Below are positions 14,468 through 26,571 of a stretch of DNA of 64,000 bases, piece after piece (position 1 is the stretch's first letter; the number at the start of each line of letters is the position of its first letter). Position numbers and translations under genes: made by a program. The notes under the pieces are model-generated. The model was given only the letters and a program-made list of their open reading frames with translations. It did not search any database and had not been told where the DNA came from. Source of the DNA: Zonotrichia leucophrys gambelii (lineage: Eukaryota > Chordata > Aves > Passeriformes > Passerellidae); contig NC_088172.1 in assembly GCF_028769735.1 (NCBI RefSeq), positions 95,279,235 to 95,343,234 on the forward strand. Direction: 5' to 3'.

Positions 14468-17400
14468 GTAACCACAGAGGAAAGGCTCCTGTCCTTTTCT
14501 GGGCACTCCTCAGCAACACGGTGTTTTAGAAGAGCCTTAACTCTCCATGCAAATAAATAATGTATTGCTATGTATATAGAGGAAGACAAGTATTCCATTC
14601 AGGATGCAGCCTTTTACAACCTCAGTTAATGGCTTTTGGGATCATCATTAGAACTGCACAAGAGCAGCATTTGGGAAAGATGAAAGCCATTCAGGAATGA
14701 GTCAAATCTCTCACACTGTTTCTTAACAAATTACCGATCTTGCTGCAGAGAACCCTAATGCACCTCCAATTTCAATGACAGGCATAAGGCCTAATGGAAA
14801 AAAGAAAAATAAAAAGGCTCTAATAATGTCATTTACTCAGCTTCTCTCAGCACAAGAATGGAGCAGAGAAAAAACAATCCAAGACATTGAAGTGTCTTTT
14901 AGGCTCTTACACACCACACTCATGGACATGAATCAGAAAAAAGGCCATTTTTGACTACAGAATACTATAGTATAAACACAGTTTGTTGTTCTTGAATAAG
15001 TCTTCCAGATATTTGGCATGTTCCTTAAACTTTCATGGAGCTCTATTCCACCTATGTCACTACATTACTCCTTTAAGTCTAGAAGCAGACATTATTTTTA
15101 CAAGGGATTGGATTATTAGAAATTATTAACTAAACAGTTTCAATACCATGTTATCAGACAACAGGGGACTAGAAAGGACATCCTGGGTCACCAATTTCAC
15201 CCTGTCCTTTTAGATGTAGTCCAATTACTTTTCTTAATACAGGAAGGGCAAAATTCTACACACAAGAGTTCACTATGACACTCCAATGGTCTCAGCAGTT
15301 CATAAGGACAGCAAAAAAGAACAGCAGTGCAAAAATCTTCCACTCCACCCTCCCAGTTTGTGCCTGCCTTTCATTACCTTGTCTATGCATATTGATTACA
15401 GAAGGGCTTTAATGTGAGTACACCACTAGATGTTCTCATCTCATCAACCACTTGCAAAACACAAAGCAAAGGTACATGTTCAGCCCTCAAAACCCTGCCT
15501 GCTTTTATGAGTCAAAAGGAAATTTACTTCTCAGAGTTAAAAAGATGTCTTCAAAGACAAGACATTTGAAAGCTCTTTTCCCATAAATACCCTGGCTTCC
15601 ATAGAAGTTAATATTTCAGAGGCAGAATGCAATTAGTCATCAACAGCATGTTTTCAGTTGTCTTTAAAACAGGTTCCTTAAAAAAAGCCACTGCCCCACA
15701 ACAAGGGTAGAGACCATTCTGGACTGTAATCAGATATATACCCTATCCAGTTAAACCCATGTCACCATAAGGCACTGGAGAGACTGCCCTACTCTTTCTT
15801 CAAACCAAAATAATGCCTGAAAGCATGTAAGGTTAAGTTTTCCCAAGCCTCAAATTGATAGAAATATACTTTTACTGATGTGGTGTTTGCAATCAGTCAA
15901 CTGGCCCCACACACCACAAAGTCCTGCTTCAAATACTGTAAGACAACAGATATTATCAGCAGGAATTCTTGTCTATTTATTAACATAAACTCCACAGAGC
16001 TTTTTTACACATTTGGAGTTGCTATGCAAGCATTTTGAACTGTTTAAATGCAGAGGTACCAGGTAATATTTTCATGATTAAAAGCTTTGTATAAGTTTGA
16101 ATGTGATATTATGCTTGCAGAGTTTCTACAAATTCCTTTTAAGAGGTTAGTAAGTAAAGCCCATGCCATAAGAAATACATACATTTTTGATCTTGGTTGA
16201 ATCAGCAGAATTGTTTTTAAAAAAAGCCAATGAAATACATTTTCCTCTCAAACTGATGTTTTATACTTGAAGTTTAGTTTCTTTAATTTTGCAAATAACC
16301 TATCAAATACCAGAAGCAATCTAAGAGCTCTGTATTAATGAACAAAGCAGAGTATGAGAACTGTCTAGATATAAGCTGATAGCATAGCAACACAATATCA
16401 TACATTCTGAACAGTTATTACAGAGTTAGCAGCAAACCTACACATTATACTTGCAAAACTTTTGTGCATATGGTGTTTTAAGATGCTGGTTTGAAGGTAC
16501 TTCATCCCTACCTATGAAAATACAAAGAAATTACATTGTTTTACATATGATAAAGGCGTACATGAACACAGATGCATTCACTCTGCATACAGAAATTATC
16601 CTTACAGGAGGAAAAGCTGCAAAAATGGCAAGGCACAAAACGAGCTTCAAGTAAGGAAGGATTTCTACTACTGCGTCAATAACCATTCATTGACACAGAG
16701 ACAGAAATCCTGTGGGAACAAAGACTGAGGTGAGGCAAAACCACATCCAGGAAGGGGAAATACAAACAAATCACCATCCCAGGCTCCAAAATGCTGTGTC
16801 ACATGACAGTGACAAATAATTAAGGAGAGTAACTTTAAACTTGAAGGGCTGATTTTGTGTCACTCATATGACAAACCACCTATACAAGCATTTGGAAGGG
16901 GCAATCAGCTCCACACCAGCAATAAGCAGCCAGTATCTGTATGAAGAATTTGTATCCTTTTATTGCTAAGGGATGGTTACTGGCATTCGCTGAGCACCCT
17001 GCTAATGAATGCTGGAGAGCAAGCTAAATATGCAGAGCACGGTATTCTCTGCTCCCTTTCTGATCAGGCTCAGCACAGACTTGTTCCCTAAAAAGGACTC
17101 AGAAGCCTGGATGTGGGAGCAGCAGAGCAGTGCAAAGGCAGAGGTTGCAAATGACCATGCTCTATGTTGTCTACTCCAATTACAGTGAAGATGTTTTACA
17201 TTTACTTCCATTCAATTACTTGTTATTCATTCAAGTGATTCTCAGGAATACTGAGATTTAAATAGCATGCATTCAACTGCACAAATGAAGGTGGGAGATT
17301 TTGGTTGATTAACATAGCTCAGCCATTGCTTTCAAGAGACAAATCAGAAGGCAAGATTCCTCAAAAAAAAAAAAAACCCTGACTACTTTAGAGCCTGCTT

Positions 17401-20400
17401 ATCCCCAGCACAAGGAAAAAAAGCCAAAAAACCTGACAGGGCACTTAGTGACTGGTGGAAAATTAATTTGGGTCACTCTACAGTACAGTTGCCATGGAAA
17501 CTGCATGCCAAATGTAGTAGGCATGCTCTTCATCAATGTTAATATAACATCAGCTATTCTCCACGAATTTCTAATCAATGTAAAACAAAGCACATTTCAT
17601 AACTGGAAATATGTTAAAATAAAACTCGTATCACCATACAGCTCCTCTCTGTCAAGGAAGAAATGTCACCACCTCTTTCTTGTGCATACAGTAATCTGTC
17701 ACATCATTTTAATTTCTTGAGAAAATTTCCACACCTAAATGTCACAGAAAAATAAGAATATCTGACTAGAAGTAGCAGGGGAAGGGTCAACCTGAAGGAA
17801 TTTTTTTTTTTCCTAGATGCAGGAATTTAATACCTGTGATTTTTTACAGTAAAGCTCTGGGCTAAAATGTAAATTCAGTAATACCAGTTTGAACTAAAAC
17901 AAGTCTATTTGCTTTATACAAGTAAGACACAACTTTATCTGACCTTTTTTTCAAGTCATTTACAATCTGACCTCAAAAAGACACACTTTTGACCAGATGT
18001 GGTAAGAAGCTAAGGCCTAGAGCAAAGAGCAGCTTTTACACCTGCATACCAAACCTCTTCCTTTTTTATTCTGATTATTATTTATTTTTATGGTGAACCT
18101 TTGCTGCTTTAGAGCCTGTTTTAACTCTTAAAACTTAAACATGGTTGAGCACTATGAAAATAGAGATCGTAGTTTTTCTCCTGGACAGTATAAGACTGAT
18201 TTAGTTTTAGATGTTATTCCAAAGACAGTAGAAAGCAGTACATTTATTTATATAAATCTATACAAATAAATCCTTGATGCTACACAAATCACCACTCAAA
18301 GCAGAGAATATCCCACTCCCCATGACAAAATAAATCCATTTCCTCATTCCCACTAATCACATCACACAAATATTCAGACAAACATAAGACCATTTCACTA
18401 GCATTTTACTTTTCACAGTGTGTCTACACACCACAGCAGGCTGGTTAAAACAGACTTTTGCAGATTACCATCTTTGAAGCCTCTTATTACATAAACAGAG
18501 ACCCCAGAACACCATAATGGTGGGCTTGCATGAAAGATTGCAGTGATGATGACGCCTGTTCAGCATTTATACTACTTCAAAATATCATTGCACTGCAGGC
18601 AGCTGTGTCACTTGGTGGTTCACATAGCCTGAATGTGATCTTGGGGTCTGGTAGCTTCCTCCAAGACAAGTTTATAGAGCACACAGTTGATTGAATCAAA
18701 AAGAGGAGTTTAAAACAGATCTCCACCTTCTCTTGAGTGCCTCAAACAAAAAAACCCAATTTTGAACTTTAAACTCACAAAATGGCAGGAGTTGATTTAG
18801 GTACTTTAAACCTGTATCCAAAATTTGTATTTGACAGAGCTGCCCCAAACTACAAAGCTGAAATAGGACAAAACTATTAGTCTTTGGTGTTAGACCAGGC
18901 AACAACACGCCCTCATATTACAGAACACATTCAAGGGTTTTAATCTGGATTAACAACTGAGAGTTCCAGATGCAGCCATTCCAAGTATGCTATTAAGACA
19001 AAGGTAAATAAAGTGCTCAATTCTTTACTTATTTTACAGGAACTTGAACACCAACATCTCAAAAGGTGTTCATTCCACAGGTAAAACAATTGAGGACCCT
19101 ATAGTTCCTCCTAATTCTTGAGGGCCAGAGAGCAATTACAAAATTTCTCTTCATTTCCTCCTTTTGAACAAAGATAACAAAACAACTTTTTCAACCTTTA
19201 ATCTTTTTGAAGTAATTTTGTTCTGTAGTAAAGAGAATAATCATCAACAGACTTGTAGAATCTGTCCTAATATTAAAATTGCCAGAGCACTTCAGTACTT
19301 GGTTTTCAAAACATGGTGGGCAGAACTGTGCTTAGCTTGTAGTATTTTATTCTTATTAAACATTAAGAGGTGAGAAGATTTTTGCCTATCTGCCATCATC
19401 TAACAATAGATACACACAGAAGATAGTAAAATAAAGAGTTGTATATTAAATATCAAATATAGTTAATATATTAAATATATTTGCATTTTAAAATGGTTTA
19501 ATTTTCATTTAGTTTTCCCTTTAAAAATACTCATTGTGTCAGTACCCACTTGATAAAGAAAGAACAGACTGCAGAGCACTCAGAGCTTGAGAGAGTCAGG
19601 ATGTTATTCTGAATCCCAATTTCAAGCATAGATTGCCACCCTCTTAAGAAGAAGCAGCCTAAGTGAAACAAAGGTGTTTTTTGAGACAAATGCCCAGTTG
19701 AAGAAAAAAGCCTAAGGTAGAAAAATAAAGAGTCAAAACAAATTATATAAGCAATTTGTAGTGAATGCCAAGTGGTCATGGCTGGTATGCTGCACTTAGG
19801 TTTTGAATTATTTGAATGACCATTCAGATGAAAAAATGTGATATTTTCCACAATAAGATTATTTTCCAAGTAGATAGCTTTCAAGGTTGTTTAATTATTT
19901 CATAACCACAATAGTTTGGCTTTTTAGGTTAAGCAAATAATGCTTTGAGCACAGAGGAGTTGAGAACAAACAGTTTCAATTCAATGAATTCTTTATCAGC
20001 ATGAGAATTTTCTAAATGTACAAAATGATGCTACTCCCTGAACCTGTCACTGTGGACCCTTACAAGAAAAAACACCAGAAGAGTTTAAAGTTTCAGTTCT
20101 GAATTCTCTAATAATTCTCTAACAAATCCTTATCCAGTCCTTGTTTTATGGCTGGGAGATGCACACGCAAGTACTTTAAGTTGTTTTTGCCACATATGGA
20201 GCTACAAACAAACAGCTAACAAATCCAGATTCATGGTTTAGCTGGCAAGAATAATGATCTGAAAAACAAAAAAGCCCTTTCCTTTCCACAGAACAGTTTT
20301 TAGTATTCAGATTTACAATTCAATTTAGCTAACCCATCTGACTGGAAATCATTCACAGGCAGTATTGCTGTCCTGTCCCCTAAATAACCAAAATCCTATG

Positions 20401-21630
20401 TGCTCTTCATTGGCGGCGCTTCCAAATCCTCTTTGTTGAAGCTGCTACGTTTCCCCACTGAAGCACTGAGGAGCTGAAATTAAATTCAAGTCCTCCATGG
20501 CAACAGTATAATTTGAGACTATGTCTGTCATATTGTATGAGAACCTTCTTACAATTAAGCAATTTATATAAGAGACCCAGGAAGGATGTTGCACTCTAAG
20601 TTAACAGGCACCTTCAGACAAGGAAGGAAAAAAAAAAAAACAACTCATGTCTCATGTCTTCAAATCCTATCAAGTTTTAGTCTTGGCACTAGTGAATACT
20701 TCAGCGTCTGAGGTGAGTCAGATAAGGACCAGAAGCACAACATAAGGCAGTGAGGGAACATGAGCATTAGAAATTCAAGCTTTCAGAGACTTGTGCCATA
20801 TGCAGGGTTTGAGGCAGTTGAGAAGAATTTGATGGCCTAAATTTGAGTTGCAGGCAAAGATATTAAAACGCCTAACAAATCTTACAGGTTTCAATGAAAT
20901 GAAGAGTTTCTCTGTACTGTAGAGACTCACAGAGAGTAAATGTCAGTAATTCAGAGACTTGAAAATAAGCATAGCATACCTTATATAGTACTCACTAATG
21001 TGGTCAGAGGGGATATTCAGGATGAATAAACTGTCTTGAAAAATAACTGCTACAATCAAGAGGTTACAACTGGAAGTAGCATGTATTTTTAAACAAATCC
21101 CTTTTAGTAGTTAAGAACTTGTTTTGAAGTTTTCTTTTGAAAACTTTGGAAAGAAGAAAAATCCAAACCCTATTGACATCTGGCGCAAGTGTTAAGCACT
21201 ACATTCAATATCCCAGGACAAGTTGAGCATATGCAATGTAACTGTCACTAAGTTACAGATTCTTTCTGATTAAAGTGAATAAATTAAACAGTAAAGTTCT
21301 GCCACAGATCAAGTGCAAGACTTGTAGCTCAACTGGCATTGATTTGATTTGAGCAGTGGAAAAGGTGACATGCAAACCCTTTGAAACATCAAGATGTTTC
21401 ATGTTCCATCCAATTTGCTTAATACAGTACTTGAAGCTCTACATGACATAAGAAAACTTTACTGTGCTCAGCACAGTATCTTTTCCATGTTATCTTACAT
21501 TTTTGGGGGAACAGGAGATGGTTAATTATTTAAGCACTGAGAACAATTAAGTGCTTAAACTGGGAACTAAGTCAGTGTCTGGTAGAACCAATGCCACGGC
21601 AGCTGTCAGCAGCTCATCCTACCCCTTGGT
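14468..21630. other. Unique AT-rich DNA, no gene seen
   Basis: About 7 kb with no recognisable gene or interspersed repeat. It holds an AT-rich patch at about 19440-19485, A runs at 17363-17375 and 20628-20640, and the X-box motif listed at 17488. Confidence 0.55.
17488..17501 (+). promoter_or_regulatory. Candidate RFX X-box
   Basis: GTTGCCATGGAAAC matches the palindromic RFX-family X-box (GTTRCCATGGYAAC) at all but one position. The surrounding 17440-17600 has denser, less repetitive sequence than its neighbourhood, including TGCATGCCAAATG and GGCATGC, and could be a conserved enhancer. No promoter or gene start is adjacent. Function is inferred from the motif only. Confidence 0.35.
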
Positions 21631-21680
21631 TTCCAGCTGGAACTCCCATAGCCAATTCCAGCTGGAACTTCCATAGCCAA
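21631..21680 (+). repeat. 25-bp tandem duplication, two copies
   Basis: Two adjacent 25-bp units, 21631-21655 and 21656-21680, each starting TTCCAGCTGGAAC and ending CCATAGCCAA. They differ at one position (C versus T). This is a recent local duplication with no apparent function. Confidence 0.95.
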
Positions 21681-24266
21681 TACAGTCAGAAGCTGAAAAA
21701 CAATATTTTATGTTCCTCACCAGCAGCAGTCCCCAAAACATCAAGATCCTGCATTGCATCACTTTCTTATTCAGACAACTAGCTTGAAAACTGAAAGAAT
21801 GCGTTCATTGTATTTACATAATTAGTGACCTTATTAACTTGGCCCTTCAGACGTTAAACCCTTATCTTTACTCTTCTTTCCCAATTCATTGCATAAACTA
21901 CTTAGCATAATTATAGTTTAGCATAGTTGTAAAATCCTGACTCCACTGTAGTTCAAGGCCTGCTGGCACACAGATTATGGGTTTCCATTTCAGAGCAAAA
22001 AAACCTGATGATAAAAAGCTAACCTGGACTGACACCTGCCCAGAGAGATACCTGACTTTGAATCAGAGTTCAGATAAACAACCATTCATTTTTAAACAAA
22101 ACCTTAACATCACATGAATTGGGGTAGCACATTTTCTCCCCCATCATTTTAATTATAATACTACTTAATAATGATATATATAAATACATAATGCAGGTGC
22201 TAAATTCCATATGAAAGCAATTGTAAAAGATACCACTACATATAAAAGACAAATAATACAATACAAAAAAATACTGTTAGGCTCCTATTAAATAATCAAT
22301 TCCAGTTACTGCCATATCAATAATTTAAACCTATTATTATTAGGCCTATTCAAGAGAGAAAACAGAATGCTCTAGGTACTTTGTGACCAGCAAACCCAAC
22401 ACAAACCTGCCTCAGTTTCACATTGGTATAATCTCTTGAATTTTACAGCTACAAGCAACTGAGGAAATAAAGAGCACATTTGTTCAACACTTGACAAGCG
22501 ATTCTATATAAATATGTGTTCACAGGAAGTATTTAAAAACCAAAGGACACTACCCTGGCTTGCAATACCAGCCGCAGCTAAAAAATTTGGACACAATTTA
22601 GGGGGTCATGCAAAGACATATGGGCCAAAAAGCTTCAAATCAAATAAATGTAACAAAGTTAAAATGGGTTTATCAAGGACATATAACAAACTGAATATAA
22701 TAGTCCATAACAGGATAATTCTGATCAATACAAGTCATATAAAGAACATATAACAAACAAAGTTCTTTCAGTTGTGTTCTTCATATTAAAGCATGTCATC
22801 AAAGATCTTTAAAACACTTAAGACTAAAATGATACTGGTTTTTCCATTATTTACACAACTATGCAAGACAGATCAGCTGCAAAGACTAAATGCCTTAAGA
22901 GCTCATTAATAAGTAGGAAATAAAAGAAAAAGAGAAAGGATTTAAATAAATGTCATATTACTGAAAGGACTACAAGTAAGTTTTCACAGCAGACAATTTC
23001 ACTCTCAAATGATAATAAAGCAGGCCATTTCAAGCAGTTAAAACTACACACATTTGTAACACACCTTCTCTGCACAGCTACTGTGTGTAGTGGTCTCAGC
23101 AGAGTTAAAGAAAGCATTAATGGACTTCAAAAGCAGGAACAAGAGTGCTTCACTTTAGAAACAACAGCAAATTCAGAAAACACCCTGAGAACAATAACTC
23201 CTCATCCCCACACCCGAATCCTATTTTCATAATAAAACATAGGTCTGCTCATATTAGAAGTTTTATTGGGTGGTGCCAGTGACACCAAAACCCATCATGC
23301 AATGTAGAAATGGCAGGTCCAGCTACCTCAAAGTTTCTATTTCAGGTCTGGGGGATGCTTTTCAGGTACCTCTTCCACTAATCCCTGCACACAGGTCCCC
23401 AGGAACCACAAAGCACATTCCTCTGAATTAAACTGAAAACTCTGCTCCAAGGTTGCCTCTAACATGCCACAGGAGCAAACAGCCAGTCCACTGAGTCATT
23501 CTGGAGTTTATAAATGATTTAAAGAGGTGAAATCACTGAACCTGTATGCTCCACATTGCCAAGGCCATCAGCTCTGACTGCCCTGTTCTCCACTTACTTA
23601 TCCACACTGCCTGGGAATGGTGGCATGGCCCAATAAATGAGGGTTCTGGACTCAACCAGTTTCTGCAGAGTGACAGAAACCTATTTATACCTGCCTATAC
23701 TACAAATCTATATTAGGGAAATGGCCAAGTCATGTATTTTCATCCTTACCAGCAAAAATTGTTTCATTTCTGCTTTACTCACTGAGAACACAAAAGCTGG
23801 ATTGCTATTATTTACTCACTGGATTACAAGATAATCAGGGGATATGATTGTTATGTTTGGTACCATAAATCCTAAACATACAAATTATCAGAACTTTCAG
23901 ATGATCTTTATGTTTACAATATGCAACAAATAATGCAACTCTACAGTAATAGCACCAAATTGAATAGTGTCAAAACAGCAGGTATAGCACTCCAGCTACA
24001 AAAATGCACACAAGCATTAACAGGAAAAAGAGAAAAAGATTTAAAAGAAAATTTGAAATAATACTTCAGCAATCATTGATTTTTCACACTTTAATACATT
24101 ACTTTTTCTGGAAATAACTTTGTGCTGATATACAAGCTCCTGTTTAATCTGCAAGATAAATATGCTAGTTTAATACATCCATAAAGCAGAAATAAGAAAG
24201 TGTACTGTAAATACATATTTATAAACACACAGGAGTCAGTTTATGCCACTGCAAACTGCATTTATC

Positions 24267-24276
24267 TGCTGACTCA
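24267..24276 (+). promoter_or_regulatory. Candidate Maf/NF-E2-type element
   Basis: TGCTGACTCA, the MARE/NF-E2 core (AP-1 core extended by TGC). The same ten bases recur 625 bp downstream, both followed by AA. Motif match only. Confidence 0.2.
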
Positions 24277-24891
24277 AATGCTTTGCTTGCTGAGTAGAAC
24301 ATAACTGGGTTGCACTATCACAACTAAGAAAGCCTTTTCCAATCAAAGAGCCTGCAAATACCATTGGCACCTGTTGCTGAGAGCAGATCAGTCACATATG
24401 ACTAAGTCTGAATAAGATGGGAGATGAAGCAAAACAAAAACCTGCTTATAGCATATTAACAGCATGTGATTCCTCAGGTGTTTACAAAAGGCAACAATCT
24501 GCACAGAAGTGAAAACCTTTTATGCAGAAATTCAGCTCATGATGACACAGGATTAAGAGCTGCTCCATTTGCTTCAACATATCAACAATGTGCAAGAAAG
24601 TGCTGCAGAAGAATGCCTTGATTTGCCTGACCAGACAGTTGCGGTTTTAAATTTCTGTATTTGGTGACTCAAATTTTTAATTTCAGAAAACAAGTCTATT
24701 AAATATAAGCCAACAGCAAACACACTCCATTTACAAAACTAGAGCCTAATCCTATATTCTCTAGACAATAAATAAAATACCATCTCCCATTTCTTTTTCT
24801 GTTGAAACTGTGGGACCAAGAGCTGTTTTTGCAGCCCATATCTAGTAAAATAACTTCCAAACCTCTAACTCAGATTTAACTTTCCTCCACA

Positions 24892-24901
24892 TGCTGACTC
24901 A
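24892..24901 (+). promoter_or_regulatory. Candidate Maf/NF-E2-type element, second copy
   Basis: A second exact TGCTGACTCA followed by AA, in the same orientation as the site at 24267. A third copy, in reverse orientation, lies at 61084-61093. Motif match only. Confidence 0.2.
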
Positions 24902-25366
24902 AACTTTCATACAAAATACAGGCCTGCAATTAAAATCCTCTTATTCACAGGCTATTAAAATTTAACAAATTTAACACAAAATATTCACAGTCTATCATCA
25001 ATTCTGGAACCACTAGGACTACAGAAATCTCACTGCATTTGAGAACCTTTGCCAGGGATTTCTGACATAATAGAGGTATAATGCAACAATTCCTTTTTCT
25101 TTTAAAATGTCTCCTTCAAGTCTAGCTGCTCATAAAGTGTTCCAGAGTTTCCACATCCTTCAGTTTTTCCACACCTTTTGGTTTCAAATATCTATGGAGG
25201 TAAATAAGCTTTGGAGCTTCCCCCCCAGTTTCGCATTCTTTTCCTTTCTTCTTGATACAATATCCTGAGAAGTATTATCAGCAGACACCCCCAAATCTCA
25301 CTGAAGAAAACTTATTAACTAGCATCTACTACTGGTCTGATATTGATATTCTAGGCAACAAGGAAG

Positions 25367-25380
25367 GTTGCCAAAGCAAC
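25367..25380 (+). promoter_or_regulatory. Candidate RFX X-box, near palindrome
   Basis: GTTGCCAAAGCAAC has both X-box half-sites (GTTGCC and a one-mismatch GGCAAC) at the normal 14-bp overall length. Motif match only; no adjacent gene start. Confidence 0.3.
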
Positions 25381-26075
25381 CTAAAAACTGTATCCATGTC
25401 AGTTGGGTGATGCAAATGGGACATGCTGTCACTTGTTTATCTGTGTGCTGCATCCCTCCTCTCTGCCCAACACTTAGATTCTAAATGCTTTCAAGGAATA
25501 AACAACAAAATGCTCCAGTTTCACACTGCTACCAGAGCAAACTAAGTTTCTTCTTTGCAGTTCCTGTCACCACAACATGCTTTCTATCTCACCACACCAA
25601 GAAAATGCCACTGCACAAATCGCTGCTGCTCATATCGACTTCCACCAACCCATACCAGGAAAGAGAGGAGGAAGATAAAAAGGAAAATCAAACCAATAAA
25701 ACTTTTTCAAGAGAAAGAATTTCATAGATTAGGGCTGCCTGTTGAAACAGTGCTGACCACAGCAGGACATAACATAAAACTAAAGTCACATTCAAAATAA
25801 GAAAGTGATCAGACAACCTCACACTGTTCACAATTTTCCCCAATGTAAACACACAGGGCCCTTGAATGAAACAGAAGGAAGACAAAACAAGAGATAATTC
25901 TTCACACAGTCCACAGTTAAGGTGTGAGTGAGCCAGTTTGTTTCAAAAATGGATTAGAAAATTAAATGGAATAAAAACTCAGCAACCAAAATCAGATACC
26001 ACTTGTCACTCAAGATCTATGAGCCACAAACACTTAAAATACCCTAGAGCAGTCTTGCTTCATGCTTACCTGCAC

Positions 26076-26219
26076 TGATGCAGTTTCTGGAGTTGTCCAG
26101 AAATAGGTTCCAGGCAGAAGAGACTCAGAAACCACCACAGGATTACATTAGTTAATATTTAAGTCTTTTTGTCCCAAACCACCACAGGATCATGTCAGAA
26201 TCATGTAGGGATCACCAGT
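26076..26219 (-). mobile_element. ERV leader with primer-binding-site-like sequence
   Basis: Directly beyond the minus-strand LTR end at 26220 comes a 2-bp spacer and then TGGTGATCCC (plus-strand 26208-26217). This is the place and the TGG start expected for a retroviral primer binding site. The leader continues downstream and contains two copies of a CCTGTGGTGG motif. A GCAG/GTAAGC donor-like site lies at about 26068. No gag or pol coding sequence follows, so the internal region is truncated or deleted. The outer boundary is approximate. Confidence 0.5.
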
Positions 26220-26571
26220 TGTTGTCATCATATTGCAAAAGTTCTATACTTTCTGGGTGATTGTTCATAGGCAGCTCCTCCCAGCACTGACTCCTTCACA
26301 GCACAGGCAACAAACTAATTCTCTTCTCAACTAGCTAACTTACTCTCTTGTAGCACAAAAAGCTAACTCACTGTTTTGTCTTCTTATTGGACACAGCTGT
26401 GGCCTATTAAGGGCAGGCCTGTTCCTAATCTTTGGTGATTAGCACAGCTGCAATTCTTCAGGTGTGAGTGTGAGCAGTGTTTCTTATGTCAGTTATTCCT
26501 CTTAAATTAACCCAAAGCCACACCCAGCACTATTTATAAAACCTCCCTTAAAAACCACTGGTGTCCTCACA
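26220..26571 (-). mobile_element. ERV LTR, about 352 bp
   Basis: On the minus strand the element begins TGTGAGGACACC and ends GATGACAACA, so it has TG...CA termini. Its 3' part (GAGCTGCCTATGAACAATCA, CCCAGAAAGTATAGAAC, ending ACAACA) aligns with the 3' part of the plus-strand LTR at 45840-46181 (GAGCTGCTTGTGAGTAAAAC, CCCAGAAGATATGGGAC, ending ACAACA). The U3 has the block AATAGGCCACAGCTGTG. The 5' halves of the two LTRs differ, so they are related subfamilies. Next to the 3' end is a primer-binding-site-like sequence, so this is a 5' LTR rather than a solo LTR. Confidence 0.7.

Larger units (their letters stand above)
21681..26075. other. Unique AT-rich DNA, no gene seen
   Basis: No gene or interspersed repeat recognised. 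Candidate transcription-factor motifs within it are listed separately (24267, 24892, 25367). Confidence 0.55.
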
